From assembly GCA_018340375.1 (NCBI GenBank), contig JAFFJZ010000009.1:434001-498000 (forward strand): DNA of 64,000 bases. Reading direction: 5' to 3'. The stretch's first letter is position 1, and each line of letters starts with the position of its first letter. A program made the position numbers and the translations under genes. The DNA comes from Gonatopus flavifemur. Its lineage: Eukaryota; Arthropoda; Insecta; Hymenoptera; Dryinidae. Of the stretch, positions 19,466-31,633 are shown piece by piece. Below the pieces are notes generated by a model. That model had not been told where the DNA came from. It did not search any database and worked only from the letters and a program-made list of their open reading frames with translations.

Positions 19466-20727
19466 CCCGGGAAAAGATGATTAGATCTGACCACATCTAA
19501 TTTTTGGTTAGATCTGAGTAGATCTGTTGAGATCTCAAAAACTGCGATTTCGGCTTGTGTTTGTCACAATATATGTATGAAATCAACAGACAGATATCAC
19601 AAAATTTCTGATAATTGAATCACCAATTGTTCATTAGCATTTAATGTAGTATTCAATTTGCATCTAACGAGATCTACTTAGATCCAACCAGATATGCCGA
19701 GGTCTGATTAGATCTACTGAGGTTTGAGCAGGTCTGATCTGATCTCTCAAATCAGATCCACACAGAAAAAAGTATTTCTTTGGATCTAAGAAATTGTTAT
19801 TTGAATAGGTCCAAATAAATATTTCTTCAACAAGAATGAATATTTTGTTGATTCAAACAAATTTGATATTTGAATCATGAACCAAATAATAAATGTTTTC
19901 ACATGAAGAAAATATTTATTCCTGTCAAAGAAATATCTATTTGGACCTCTTCAATGAACAATTTTTCAGATTTGAAGAAATGGTAGGGAGTCAGAAGTTC
20001 CAAAACTGTGGCTCCGCTTTAAAAGTTCCAAAAACTTGTTTGGTCCACAATACTTTTGTCCAATAATTCTTAGGTCCACTTGAATTCCAATTAGCCGTTT
20101 GTCCAATAGTTCTTGGTTCACATTATAGAATTCTAGATTGGAGTATCCTTGGCAACAAGTCAACATGATATAAACATTGAACAATACAACGCTGTACGCC
20201 AGAAGCTGTCAAGAACGAATAACGTGTCTGAGGGATGGCATAATCGTTTCCAAATCATTGTAGGACGTTATCATCCAAGTTTATATAATTTTTTAACTGA
20301 ATCACAAAAGATCAAGCAGATAGTGAGAGTATGTTGCGACAACTGGGCCTCGGACAGAAGATAAAAAGGCTCGTGCACCTACTTGACAAAAACAGATGAC
20401 CGAATTTTCAACATAGTTTCTAATTATGAAGAATATGTTGAAAAATATGAAATCATTGTCTATTTAAGAACGATTGGATATGATTTGCGTTTCTGACTAC
20501 TAATCTGCTCTTGGATCTGGTTTATTTTGAATCTTCTGTAGTGTTGGGAAATATGTACTTTTGTAGAAATATACCATTGGCACTATTGTTTATTAGAACT
20601 TTTTCCTTGGAACTATGGGGTTGGGTTCAATATTTTGGAAATTTTGTACCCCAATCTCGAAGAAATACTTTTTTATGTGTCCTCAGACCTGTTGAGATCC
20701 GAATAGATCTAATAATTTTTCCCCGGG
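19466..20727. mobile_element. CCCGGG-ended element E3 with AGATCT inner repeats and MULE gene relic (copy 1)
   Basis: Ends CCCGGGAAAAGATGATTAGA / matching TAATAATTTTTCCCCGGG, with AA on both flanks (2-bp duplication). Subterminal degenerate decamers with the palindrome AGATCT (TTAGATCTGA and variants) fill 19478-19755 and about 20685-20712. The middle holds a ~200-bp A/T-rich insert (19758-19965) and the tail of a Mutator-like transposase gene. It is the longest member of the CCC...GGG group and the only one with coding remains. Copy at 40582-41845. Confidence 0.7.
20149..20496 (+). pseudogene. Mutator-like (MULE) transposase, C-terminal tail (copy 1)
   Basis: The conserved stretch SRTNNVSEGWHNRFQIIVG followed by RYHPSLYNFL is the hallmark after the catalytic core in insect MULE transposases (commonly (R/K)TNNxxEGWHxxF...HPxxxxFL). 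The coding sense continues in another frame to RIFNIVSNYEEY and VYLRTIGYDL, then a TGA at 20494. At least two shifts are needed here. The A run at 20304 is one base shorter than in the other copy, and ~34 further codons there are lost. The catalytic Asp and Glu residues lie upstream and are absent, so this is a relic. Confidence 0.75.
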
Positions 20728-20900
20728 AAGTCAGACAAATTTTACGTGACCTTGCTGAATACAAGATAAGCGCACATGCAATCAGTCCTAGTACCCGACC
20801 AAAAATTCATCTATTACCTCCTTGGAACCATTACAACCTTGTGAAAGAGACCTTTTTGAAATTAGGAACCAAAACCTCAAATCAAGATCTTAATAAATGA
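20728..20900 (+). pseudogene. possible retroelement coding fragment
   Basis: The open frame just outside E3 reads ILRDLAEYKISAHAISPS and then RPKIHLLPPWNHYNLV. The 'LPPW' context is reminiscent of the segment before RNase H in jockey-like retrotransposons, but no catalytic motif is present and the identification is weak. Copy at 41846-42018. Confidence 0.2.
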
Positions 20901-21024
20901 AGTTGATTCAACAGGGTGGTGAGAAGTTTCCGAAAATTTATTAACTGCGGGTTAAGGAATGCAGATCACGTACCCTAAATCCCTGTAGAGGATGTTACAC
21001 CGTGTGAACACCGTAATTCTTTTA

Positions 21025-21350
21025 TGTATTTTATACCCACGGTACACCGAGAGCTGTATCTCACCCGAATGACAGTGAGGAACAATCTCCAGTGTTTTGT
21101 GATCGGATACCAATACACCGAATTGACACTCAATTTTATACTGAACTTACACAAAAAGCTATTTCACTCGGTGTCAGTGATGCCGTATACGACACGAAAC
21201 CGATACTTATACATACACAACGGTACGTATAGGAGGAGATCTAAATTCCGACTACCACTTTCTTTTTCACTTGTAACTACTATGAGCATACAAGTTATCG
21301 CAATAATATACATGTGCAGCTGGAAGGGTTATACATGGGACCTATATCCT
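21025..21350. repeat. dispersed CACCGAATTGACAC repeat, complete in array
   Basis: Contains 'cacggtacaccgagagct', then 'gaggaacaatctccagtg', 'gatcggataccaatacaccg' and 'aattgacac'. The same order of segments occurs twice in the single-copy flank at 58345-58690. Copies at 1-240 (cut) and 42143-42468. A 109-residue frame runs through it without recognisable features. Confidence 0.65.
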
Positions 21351-21471
21351 TGAACATGATGAAATTGAAACATTTCCTTTAACAATGGTTTTGCAAACGT
21401 TGGCACACCCCTTCTGAACCGAATTCAAGTCGAATGGAAATTGAGCAAAAAGCTGTCGATACCAGCTGATT

Positions 21472-22401
21472 CCTCCCCGTGGATGATTGCGGGTCTTCCA
21501 GGGGGATATTCATGATACCTGTCCTTGATATCCTTTTCATCCATCCCTGGTAGTATCTGCTTCCTTTACGTGGTGGGGAGGATAAGTATCTCAGAGTTGG
21601 ATCTTTTTTTGAGTGGAATAAACTACTCAAGAGGAAGAATACAAACTGAGAGAAACGAAATCATCCTAATGCCAGAAACATCGGCAAAATTAAACGGGAG
21701 GAAAGCAAGGGGAAACTACCTTCCTTGACATGTTTCAATACTTCCCGAGGAAATGAAACCTTTGTCCTAACCTGGAATATTATGTAACAAAAACAAACAA
21801 ACAAATTAATAAATACATGATGGCGCTCTCTCGGGTAAAATATTCCGGAGGTAAACTAGTCTCCCGTTCGGATCTCCGGGTGGAGGCTGCTCGAGGAAGC
21901 GTCATCAGCAAGGAACGAAAACCGAAGAATAGGATAGGGAAAAGAAACAACATTCTTCGAGTCGGAGCGTGGAATGTTAGATCACTGAGGCAAGCGGGAA
22001 AATTAGAAAATTTGAAATTAGAAATGAATAGGTTGAATATAGACGTAATGTGGATTAGCGAAATGAGATGGCCACAAGAGGGCGATTTCTGGAGTGGGGA
22101 TTATAGAATTCATACAGGATCGAAGAACGGTCAAGCAGGTGTAGGAATTGTAATGCATAAAAGAGTAGGAAATAGAATAGAAAATTATTTGCAACATAAT
22201 GAACGTGTGATGATGGTTAGAATCAGAACAAAACCGGTAGACACAGTCATAGTCCAAGTATATATGCCCACATCTGCATATTCGGAGGAAGATATTGAAA
22301 GAACGTATGAAGAAATAGAAGAAGTGATAGAATATGTGAAGGAGAAGAGAATTTGATAGTGATGGGGATTGGAATGCGGTAGTAGGACAAGGAAAGAGCA
22401 C
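21472..22401 (+). mobile_element. RTE-type LINE copy A, 5' portion only (complete copy 1)
   Basis: Same truncation point as at 1290 ('agagcac' then 'agatccagc'). Three one-base deletions near 22341, 22367 and 22396 distinguish it from the other two copies. Confidence 0.85.
21817..22356 (+). pseudogene. LINE endonuclease, truncated and frameshifted (complete copy 1)
   Basis: Same EEP-domain fragment as 703-1317, but a G run near 22340 is one base short, so the frame ends at 179 residues before the MGDWN motif. Confidence 0.85.
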
Positions 22402-23245
22402 AGATCCAGCTCCCAATTCATCGATAATTCACAAAAAGTCACTGTCACCACTACTTACCACACCTACCACTGCATAGTTGTTTTTACCAAAATACCACGG
22501 ATCTGGTTTACCTACTACTGAGGCACTCATCGGTATACGTAGTATACCAAGCACAGTGTACGTATTGTACCTGCTATTGTACCCTCTGACCGTCTCTCCA
22601 AAAATGTATGAGTAATCCAATGGAGAGTTGGGTAGTTTTTCATTTCATACAATACAGATTGATAATCCTTGGAGTGGCTGTGTCTGTGTGCCTGTGTCTC
22701 TGTCTGTATTGAGGATTCCTCGTGACCAACTGGATCGAATCGGCTGAAAGTCATCAGTGCCTCCTTCCAACGCTTCACCAGGACTCGTTGTATTTTTATC
22801 GCAATCAAGCAAGTCCTTTTATTTTTTCAAATTCTTTTCTGTAAAAACAGGTGATCTCGGGAAACATTTTCTCCACTGTGTACATTAGGGTGTCCGTTAA
22901 CTATTTTTTATTTTTTTTTCTCAGCAGGCCGGGTGAAAATCAGTTCAATGTATCTTAAAACTCATAGGAACGCCCATCTGAGTGCCATCCGATTTGTTTT
23001 TCCCGTGCCTCAAAGCACCGGAAGTTTCTTATGGGATTTACACGTTGAAATTCACTCAAATCGCTTTTAATGCAGGAAAACTATAAAATAATCGACTCTA
23101 GAGATCAAAAGTTAATATTTCCATGTATTTTTGCCTCCTCAATTTGATGGAACCATCAGTTTTTGCTTATTCGTTGAGCGTAAAAATCTACAAAGAATAA
23201 TTGTGAAAAACGCAAAAATAAACGGAACAAAGCAAAAATAGAGGA
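22402..23245. other. no gene seen (844 bp)
   Basis: Counterpart of 1291-2137. A few A/T homopolymers are one or two bases shorter (near 22826 and 23086). Confidence 0.4.
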
Positions 23246-23349
23246 AAGAATTCATGATGGTGTTTGTGCCTAGCTTTAAGGAGCATTGAACATACTACTG
23301 ATGTGAAGAAGAAGTGGAAATCCACACTTTGACGCCCAGTTGAAGTCTT
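23246..23349 (+). repeat. ~105-bp inverted repeat, left arm
   Basis: Pairs with 27043-27147. Confidence 0.8.
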
Positions 23350-24052
23350 AGGGTGCTCCTAAGTCGGCGTTATAATCAATACAGTCGGTGTTAAGAAGTT
23401 TGAAGAACAGTAAATTTTTACATAGCTCTAGCGAAATCGTGAATTGGTAATTTCCGCCTGAGTACACAAGTATTACTTTTCAAATAGTCGTTTTTCAATT
23501 CACGAGTTACCCCCTCATATCTCCGCTCCTTATAATCCGATTGTTATGAACTTCATACCACGTTACACTTATGATCCGATGGTGTTTCCATATGAGTTTC
23601 ATCCCAAATGGTGGGAAATTGTTGAAACAATTTTTTCCTGCAATTTACAGAATAAATTTTTTGTTTCTTTTGTGTGGCTGTCTGATTGTCACTGAACCAA
23701 TGTGAATTGAACGTTTCAAGTCTTCACGTATACTAGAGTGGGAAGGAAACTCCATCTGGCATTACCCCATTCTCTTTTACTCATGGAACAACTAAGTTCT
23801 CAAATTCTGCAATCCTTCGAATACAAACGTCCTTTTACATATTCGAAGTATCCCTATGGTCAAACCTCTCTATTATGCAACTCCTCTCATGTTCTCCTCT
23901 TTCATTTCCCTTGATAGAAATGAGACAGGCGGTTCGATATAGAGAGAGTTTCCAGTCCCGAGCAGTTCGATATCATAGACTTATAATTTATGGACCGAGC
24001 ATGTGAGAGAGAGGCAAAATGTGAGGGGGTGCTTTCGGGTCTTTCCGATAAC
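23350..24052. other. no gene seen (703 bp)
   Basis: Counterpart of 2242-2944, unchanged in character. Confidence 0.4.
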
Positions 24053-24228
24053 TGATCCGAGCAGAGCAGGAGCAGTTTTTCGACCGAACAAAAAATTCTG
24101 AACAAAATTTCAAATTTTTTGATTGGTGGAAAAATTGCTCCTTCTCTGCTCGGAACAGTTACCGTAAACACCCTTCGATAGCTGTTCCGAGCAGGAACAG
24201 GAGCAAGTTTCGACCAATCAAAAAATAA
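24053..24228. repeat. three-copy TCCGAGCAG repeat, middle copy inverted
   Basis: Counterpart of 2945-3120 with no difference noticed. Confidence 0.75.
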
Positions 24229-24235
24229 AAGAGAA

Positions 24236-24630
24236 ATCGGTATGGAAAACCATACAGTACTTCCATGTTCCTTAAATCAGTATGGAAAATCATACAGTAC
24301 TTCCATGTTCCTTAAATCGGTATGGAGAACCATACAGTACTTCCATGTTCCTGAAATCGGTATGCAGAACCATACGGTACTTCCATGTTCCTGAAATCGG
24401 TATGCAGAACCATACAGTACTTTCATGTTTCTAACGAAAATGAAAATATTGAGAAAAAAATGTGTAAAAAAAATGTGGATAAATTTGGGGGCGGGGGAAA
24501 TTTCCTTGTATTTGAGGAATGGAGGTACTGTATGGTTCTCCATACCGATTTAAGGAACATGGAAGTACTGTATGGTTCTCCATACCGAGTTAAGGAACAT
24601 GGAAGTACTGTATGGTTCTCCATACCGATT
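24236..24630. repeat. 40-bp palindromic repeat array: five direct, three inverted
   Basis: Same five-plus-three arrangement as at 3128. The spacer has two extra G in 'gggggcggggg', the only clear length change, so repeat number is stable between units. Confidence 0.95.
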
Positions 24631-24633
24631 AAT

Positions 24634-26020
24634 TTTCTGATTCATTCGCCACTATGCATTGGGATGGTAAGATGCTCCCAGGATATTTGCGGAATGAAAC
24701 TGTTGATAGATTAGCAATAATCATAACTAGCAGAGGGATAGAGCAACTTTTAGGTGTACCCACAATTGTTCCAAGCACTGGAAAAAATCAGGCTCAAGCT
24801 GTGTTCGAAACTTTGGTAGACTGGTCTTTGCTTAGGAATATTGAAGCACTCTGTTGTAATTCAACGTCGAGTAACACTGGTCGACTGGATGTTGCTTGCA
24901 TAAAATTAGAGCAGTCACTTAAAAAAGATCTCCTATACTTGATTTGCAGATATTACATATACGAATTAATCTTGAGATGCGTTTTTGAAAAAAAATTTGG
25001 AAAACGACTGGACCTGATGTACAACAATTCAGGCAATTTGGAATTTGTTGGAAAACTGCTGATAAAAAAAGTTTTGATGTCGGAATCTCTGATGATTTTG
25101 TGAATAAATCTCTAAGTGACGTTAAAAATAAAATTATGAACTTTTGTTTTGAGCATTTAAAAAAAGGCCAAATTAGAAACGACTACAAAGACTTTTTGGA
25201 ATTGGTGATTATTTTTCTTGGAGGGCAGTCAGCTGAAGATGTGACTTTCCATCCTCCTGGACCTATCCATCACGCAAGATGGGTGGCAAAAGCCATATAT
25301 TGTTCAAAAATATACATTTCCCGGAAAGAATTTTTACGAAATAATCAGATGGATGAGCTTGAATATAGAGTTTGTATTTTCATAGTAAAAATATATGTTC
25401 AAGCCTGGATTTGTGTACCGTTTGCTCATCAAGCACCATATCAAGATTCACCATTTTTTGAGGACCTTTTTAATCATAAAAATCTTCATGAAAATTCATC
25501 AATTTGTACAGTACAGGAATTCAAAAATCATTTGTGGTATTTGACACCAGAATTGGCGGCTCTATTATTTTTCGATTCAAATGTATCAATTGCAGGGAAA
25601 CTTGAAATGTGCGAAGCTATAGAATCAGATTATTCTAGTTTTGCTTACGAAAAACAAGTTATTGTAGATGAAAAAACGTTGACTTCGCTAATTAATTCAA
25701 GTATAAGTGATTTTATTCTTTCAAAATCGCTAGATTTTTTCAAGCGTTTCCAAATTGACCCAACTTTTTTATCACAACATCCATCAAAATGGAAAGAAGA
25801 GAAAAATTACATCAATGGCCTCAAAATTATAAAAAATTCGAAAGTTGTGAATGACACAGCTGGAAGAGGAGTATTATCGACGACAGAGTTCAATAAGATA
25901 ATTACAAAAGATGGACAACAAGAACAGTACTTACTAACAGTTGTTCAAGATTATCGAAGTTTATTTCCAGATAGTAATGAAAGAACAATAATGCAGTCAT
26001 ATGAATCAAACTTTTATTGA
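24634..26020 (+). pseudogene. Cc8L18.2-like protein gene, 5'-truncated, best-preserved copy
   Basis: Coding begins right after the 40-bp array (in-frame TAA at 24631). The first ATG is at 24654. Two overlapping frames (24654-25103, 149 residues; 25100-26020, 306 residues) together resemble, from memory, a family of uncharacterised arthropod proteins annotated as Cc8L18.2-like after a Cotesia bracovirus gene. Conserved-looking blocks are HWDGK (residues 2-6), LGVPTIVPSTGKNQAQAVFE, NSTSSNTGR and CRYYIYELILR in the first frame, and GGQSAEDVTFHPPGPIHHAR, PELAALLFFD and VVNDTAGRGV in the second. Acidic residues near HWDGK and in the last block might belong to an RNase H-like transposase core, but this is inference. 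The family is usually longer, so the N-terminal part is missing. The frame shift lies within or near the A run at ~24988. It is a domesticated or mobile gene relic, not shown to be functional. Confidence 0.6.
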
Positions 26021-26465
26021 GGAATAGAAAATATTGTTCACTCATGATAGATACCATTTTTAAATGCCAATATTTGAAAAAAAAATTCGTTTCAAATTAA
26101 TTCGAAATGTATAGTACATAGTTACCAAATAGATACTCAGATGATATATAAATTCATGTGAATAAGATTTTTGAGTTCAATCGTACTTTTTTCTAGTTCT
26201 CCCTCACGAAAATCTGATAATCTGAACTGATTTGATTGATCTGTAACGAATATAAGTACCATTTCATTGACTGTTTTTCTTTTGTCAGCTACATTTGAAA
26301 TGAAAGGATTCTTCCATCGTAATTCATGAAATTATTCATCATTGAAAATGATTTCAGGCAACTTGAAAATTGCAGATTGTAATTTTTTTTTTCATATTTT
26401 ATCGATGGAATAAATGGTTTCATGAGATTGGAAAAAATATTATTTTCAAATTAAATTCTACCCTA
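26021..26465. other. no gene seen (445 bp)
   Basis: Counterpart of 4907-5351. Confidence 0.4.
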
Positions 26466-26467
26466 TA

Positions 26468-26998
26468 CAGGGTGTTTCAGAACTCGCTGGAACTGGCTGG
26501 AGGGATTGTTCTCTAGTGAAAACTAAGAAGATTGGTCTTTGGATCAAGTCGATCCGACGCTTAGTTCTCGGGATATGAGCAGTTTTAGATTTTTTTTCAA
26601 ACCCAAATCATCCAACAGCATTATGTGCTACGTACTGGAGCTTGATATCATTCGCTGACTTGGGAAACGGCGGATCTCTGGGGAAAAAATTGAACTATCC
26701 TATCATTTTTTGTTCCAGAGCTACAGCGATTTGAAGTTGCTGACGTTTGATTGGCTGAGAGCTCAAAAGTTTCAAATTACTGTAGCTCTGGAACAAAGAA
26801 TGATAGGATAGTTCAATTTTTTATTCAGAGATCCGCCGATGGTGGATCATCATTCAGAGCGAATGGTGTCAAGCTCCAGTACGTAGCACATAATGCTGTT
26901 GAGTGATTTGGATTTGAATGGATCCGAAGACCAATCTTCTGAGTTTTCACTAGAGAACAATCCCTCCGGCCAGTTCCAGCGAGTTCTGAAACACCCTG
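26468..26998. mobile_element. Tc1/mariner-type foldback MITE (complete copy 1)
   Basis: Same termini and TA flanks as 5354-5883, one C longer near 26962. Confidence 0.9.
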
Positions 26999-27042
26999 TA
27001 TATAGGGATTATAGGGTATTATTGTCAACTCAAAAGCACTCA

Positions 27043-27147
27043 AAGACTTCGACTAGGCGTCAAATTGTACATTTCTACTTCTTCTCCACATTAGTAGTAT
27101 GTTCAATACTCTTTGAAGCTAGGTACAAACACCATCATTAATTCTTT
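27043..27147 (-). repeat. ~105-bp inverted repeat, right arm
   Basis: Pairs with 23246-23349. Confidence 0.8.
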
Positions 27148-27159
27148 CGGCTTTTTTCG

Positions 27160-27239
27160 GACATTCACGCTCCAACGAAGTTGGTTGTCGATTGTTCGAT
27201 ACCAATGCGAATTAAAATCCGACCAGTAATGAGGGTTGT
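27160..27239 (-). pseudogene. rosa-like transposase fragment (complete copy 1)
   Basis: Identical in content to 6045-6124; the N-terminal half of the gene is absent from this unit. Confidence 0.75.
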
Positions 27240-28035
27240 CCTCTCCGTGGATGATTGCGGGTCTTCCAGGGGGATATTCATGATACCCGTCCTTGATATC
27301 CTTTTTATCCATCCCTGGTATTATCTGCTTCCTTTACGTGGTGGGGAGGATAAGTATCTCGGAGTTGGATCTTTTTTTTGAGTGAAATGAACTACTCAAG
27401 AGAAAGAATACGAACTGAGAGAAACGGGATCATCTTAATGCCAGAAACATCGGCAAAAAGGGAAGGAAAGCAAGGGGAAACTACCCTCCTTGACATGTTG
27501 CAATACTTCCCGAGGGAATAAAACCTTTTCCAAACCTGGGATATTATGTAACAAAAACAAACGAACAAATCAATAAATACATGATGGCGCTCTCTCGGGT
27601 AAAATATTCCGGAGGTGAACTAGTCTCCCGTTCGGATCTCCGGGTGGAGGCTGCTCGAGGAAGCTTCATCAGCAAAGAACGGAAACCGAAGAATAGGATA
27701 GGGAAAAGAAACAACATTCTTTGAGTCGGAGCGTGGGATGTTAGATCACTGAGGCAAGCAGGAAAATTAGAAAATTTGAAATTAGAAATGAATAGGTTGA
27801 ATATAGACGTAATGGGGATTAGCGAAATGAGATGGCCACAATAGGGCGATTTCTGGAGTGGGGATTATAGAATAATTCATACAGGATCAGAGAACGGTCA
27901 AGCAGGTGCAGGAATTGTGATGCATAAAAGAGTAGGAAATATAATAGAGAATTATTTGCAGCATAATGGACGTGTGATGATGGTTAGAATCAGAACAAAA
28001 CCGGTAGACACAGTCATAGTCCAAGTATACATGCT
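27240..28035 (+). mobile_element. RTE-type LINE copy B, cut at the unit junction
   Basis: Same two stop codons as 6125-6920, and cut at the same base. This shows that all junctions derive from one event. Confidence 0.9.
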
Positions 28036-29145
28036 ACATACATAGAACATATATCTTCAAAAAATGAAACGTAAATTTGGGTAAAAGAGAAATCAAATTA
28101 GCACGTATAAAATTATAAGAATGTATATAGAATAATTAAAGAATGTGGTTTGAAAAATGTGACGTTTCGTAATCATTTATTTGATTCACGCGTCAGTGGG
28201 TTTGACCATCTCTAATTAATGGAATAATTAGCCCCAAATGAGTGCCTCTGGCTCGTCGGTTCCAGGGTAAGTTTCAGATGTCTTGGGGAACGCGGGTCAC
28301 AGGTTATTTACAAAGAACTGGATAAGGCGGATTTTCAAAATATTAACCATTGAATGATTTATTAACACAAATCAACAAACATGAAGACATTTACATATTC
28401 ATCAAAACACACGTAATGATTGGTCGATGAATTTCAAGTTATATAACTCCAATAATTAGTCTCTTCAAATATGACTTAATAGTCCGGACTTTCTAATGCC
28501 CTAAGTGTGCACACTTTCCGAATTTCGCGGCGCGGGAAAATACAAATAATCCAGCGGAAAGGATTTGATTGAAATGATTGTTTACTGGTAATATATGAGC
28601 AGAAAACGCGCCCGTTACAACGGGATGTTGATTCTATTTTGATGCGAACCGTTCGCCCTATAATTTCGTTGGGAACCGGCCCGAGTTTTAATTTGTTCTG
28701 AAGGAACAAAGATAAACAATGGAATAGACAGAGAGGTCTGTTCCCTAGATGATTCTACGTTAAATTCTTACAAGAAAGTCTCTAATTGGCGGTATGAATA
28801 CGGTATTCGGTATATTTGCGGATGATCCCTAAGCTGCAGCCGTAGTAGGGTGGCGTTGCAGATCCCTATGGGCTGTGCTTTTGCCCCTACTTGAGAACTG
28901 ATATTATCCAAGTTCTCGTTCCCACCTTTCCCTACACGACTCTAGAATCTAAATCAGACAAGGACAGTACACTTTGTCTCTCTCTAGCCCTATCTTACCC
29001 ACCGGTCTGAGAGTGTTAGGTATAACCATAACCCCGGTTTATGTGTAGAAAAATGACTCAAAATCGCTGACCTTTTCCAAACTGTATCTGCGACTGGCAG
29101 GAAGGTGTAGTCGGTTGAGAGTGAAAAGTACGAGTCAAATACCTC
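28036..29145. other. CpG-containing region, no coding gene seen
   Basis: Counterpart of 6921-8030. Confidence 0.3.
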
Positions 29146-29146
29146 T

Positions 29147-29364
29147 TCTTATACCCTGCTGGAATTATCCCGTCCCACGCGAAACCTCGACTACCTTGCG
29201 GATAGTTTTGGTACTATCCATATTTTCGATCAATCGATGGAGGTTCGATAACCCGGCGATGTGATACTGGCTTCTGCGCAATGGTTTCCGTGATCTACAA
29301 ATATGGCCGCGCTTTGTTGACAACTGTCAACTCCCGTATTTCGTGTTCGCGAATTTTTATAAAA
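29147..29364. promoter_or_regulatory. candidate divergent promoter (complete copy 2)
   Basis: Both TATA motifs are conserved (TATAAGA on minus at 29147-29153; TATAAAA on plus at 29358-29364). A substitution downstream turns 'tcccaggttcg' into 'tcccgggttcg'. Confidence 0.35.
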
Positions 29365-29621
29365 TCGCGATTAGTGTCCCGGGTTCGCGCGTGATAGTGA
29401 TAATATCGGGCTTTATTTAATTCGCGGTTGCGTGGAGTCATAATAATTTTCGTATGTACGGTTTTCGCGACAATCGGATTGTTTTACGTGCGTGTTTCTC
29501 CACTGGGTTCCACACAACAGGTAAATATGGTTTTATCTTAGATTTAATTGATACTTATTATTTAATGAACAATTATTTATGCCATTTTATTCTTTCTTTC
29601 CAGGTTGATCAACAAAAATTG

Positions 29622-30048
29622 ATGGGCTCTGGTATGAACAGGTATCGTTCCTTCCCTTCACATTATCACTTAAAGTATTAATTCTTTTTTTTTATTTTCA
29701 GGCTCACATGAAGTTGGAGAGAGCACCCTCACACCACCACGACTCATCACCCCATGTATCGGATGCCTATCTGAATCCTTTGGTACGTATATTCGGTTGT
29801 ATGCTTTTCCTGATTTTAATGTCATACTCGTTACAGGTTTTAAAGAGGATATTCATGAAAATGACGAGCATGTTGCAAAGACTATTTTAATTCCATTTAA
29901 TTTTCCTTCAACTATTTCAGATAAGAGAGATAGGATTGTGTCTTATGAGACCAAGTCTAATGCAAGTATGCAAGAATCAAGCGATGAGTATGTGAAACAT
30001 GTACTAAATGCTCCAATGAAAAGTTCCACAAAGAATAACATTGAGTGA
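29622..30048 (+). CDS. candidate spliced gene, 100-residue protein of unknown function (copy 2)
   Basis: Exons 29604-29631 (ATG at 29622), 29702-29782 and 29837-30048. All splice signals and the full frame are the same as in the copy at 8507. No coding difference was noticed. Since neighbouring transposon frames in these units differ by homopolymer indels, the unchanged frame is compatible with, but does not prove, constraint; the exons simply contain few long homopolymers. Confidence 0.45.
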
Positions 30049-31633
30049 TTCAACATGGAACAACTTATATAATTTCTACCAGATCCAATTGATGCCATTA
30101 ATTCCTGTATTATGTTATAGTTTAGTAAAATCAATGTTTTTGAGATTGATATTCTGATTCATTAAAAACCAAAAAATAAATCATTTTCAAGAGATTGATT
30201 TTCACTGAATTATAACAAAATACAGAAATTAATGCCATCAGTTCGATTTGGTAAAAATTATATAGGCAGGGTTGTATATTGCATCATGTAGGGTTACGCT
30301 TTGTGAAATGTTTCATCGATACCCTCAGTACCAGTCTTACATACTTATCGCTTGATTCTTTCATCAATTGAACTTTTTGTTTTAGAATACGAAACCATCT
30401 CTTTCATCACAAATAGTTGAAAAAAAGTACATGAAAAGGATAACATATTATAGTTTCATAACACTTTGAAACAATATTTTCTGGCATTCAAGGAATCAAA
30501 AACCAATCTCAATAATATTGATTCTCCCTAAAGCATAAGAAAATACAGTAATTACTGCCATTAGTTTTATTTGGTAAAAATTATATAGGCAGAGTTGTAT
30601 ATTGCATCATGTAGGGTTACGCTTTGTGAAATGTTTCATCGATACCCTCAGTACAAGTCTTACATACTTATCGCTGGACTCTTACAACAACTAAATGTAC
30701 ATCGTAGAAGACATAACCTTCTCTCTCATCACAAATAGTTAAAAAAAAGTACATGAAAAGAATATCGTTTCTATAGTTTTATGTACTTTTATTCAACTAT
30801 TTGTGATGAGAGAGATAGTTTTGTCTTTTACGATGTACATTTAATTGGTGTGAGAGTCCAGTGATAAGTATGTAAGACTTGTACTGAGGGTATCGATGAA
30901 ACATTTCACAAAGCTTAACCCTACATGATGCAATATACAACTCTGCCTATATAATTTTTACCAAATAAAACTAATGGCAGTAATTACTGTATTTTCTTAT
31001 GCTTTAGTGAGAATCAATATTATTGAGATTGATTTTTGATTCCTTGAATACTAGAAAATATTGTTCGAAAGTGTTATGAAACTATAATATGTTATCCTTT
31101 TCATGTACTTTTTTTCAACTATTCGTGATGAAAGAGATGGTTTTGTCTTCTAAAACAAAAAGTTCAATTGATGAAAGAATCAAGCGATAAGTATGTAAGA
31201 CTGGTACTGAGGGTATCGATGAAACATTTCACAAAGCGTAACCCTACATGATGCAATGTACAACCCCGCCTATATAATTTTTACCAAATTAAACTGATGG
31301 CATTAATTTCTGTATTTTGTTATAATTCAGTGAAAATCAATCTCTTGAAAATGATTTACTTTTTGGTTTTTAATAAATCAGAATATCAATCTCAAAAACA
31401 TCGATTTTTACTAAACTTTAACATAATACAGAAATTAATGGCATCAATTGGATCTGGTAGAAATTATATAAGTTGTTCCATGTTAAATCACTCAATGTTA
31501 TACTTTGTGAAACTTTTCATTGGAGCACTTGTTAAACATGTTTGTTTGTTGCACATACTCATTGCTTGTTCCTTGCCCTAATTAGACTTGGTCCTATAGC
31601 ACACAGTTCTATCTCTTTTATTACAAATAGTTG
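29909..31633. repeat. 1.72 kb palindrome of six ~290-bp repeats (copy 2)
   Basis: Same order and orientation as 8794-10516. Small indels occur (30128, one A fewer; 30645 'accctcag' against 'acctcag'). The centre is near 30770. Confidence 0.9.

Larger units (their letters stand above)
6921..28035. repeat. 21.1 kb macrosatellite unit, complete copy 1
   Basis: A complete 21115-bp unit, bounded on both sides by the same junction: LINE copy B stops after 'catgct' and 'acatacatag' follows. Comparing equivalent positions shows only rare substitutions (A at 8275 against G in the next copy; G at 20191 against T) plus homopolymer indels. Identity by eye is well above 99.5%. It contains one candidate multi-exon gene and at least ten recognisable transposon relics. 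Confidence 0.95.
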
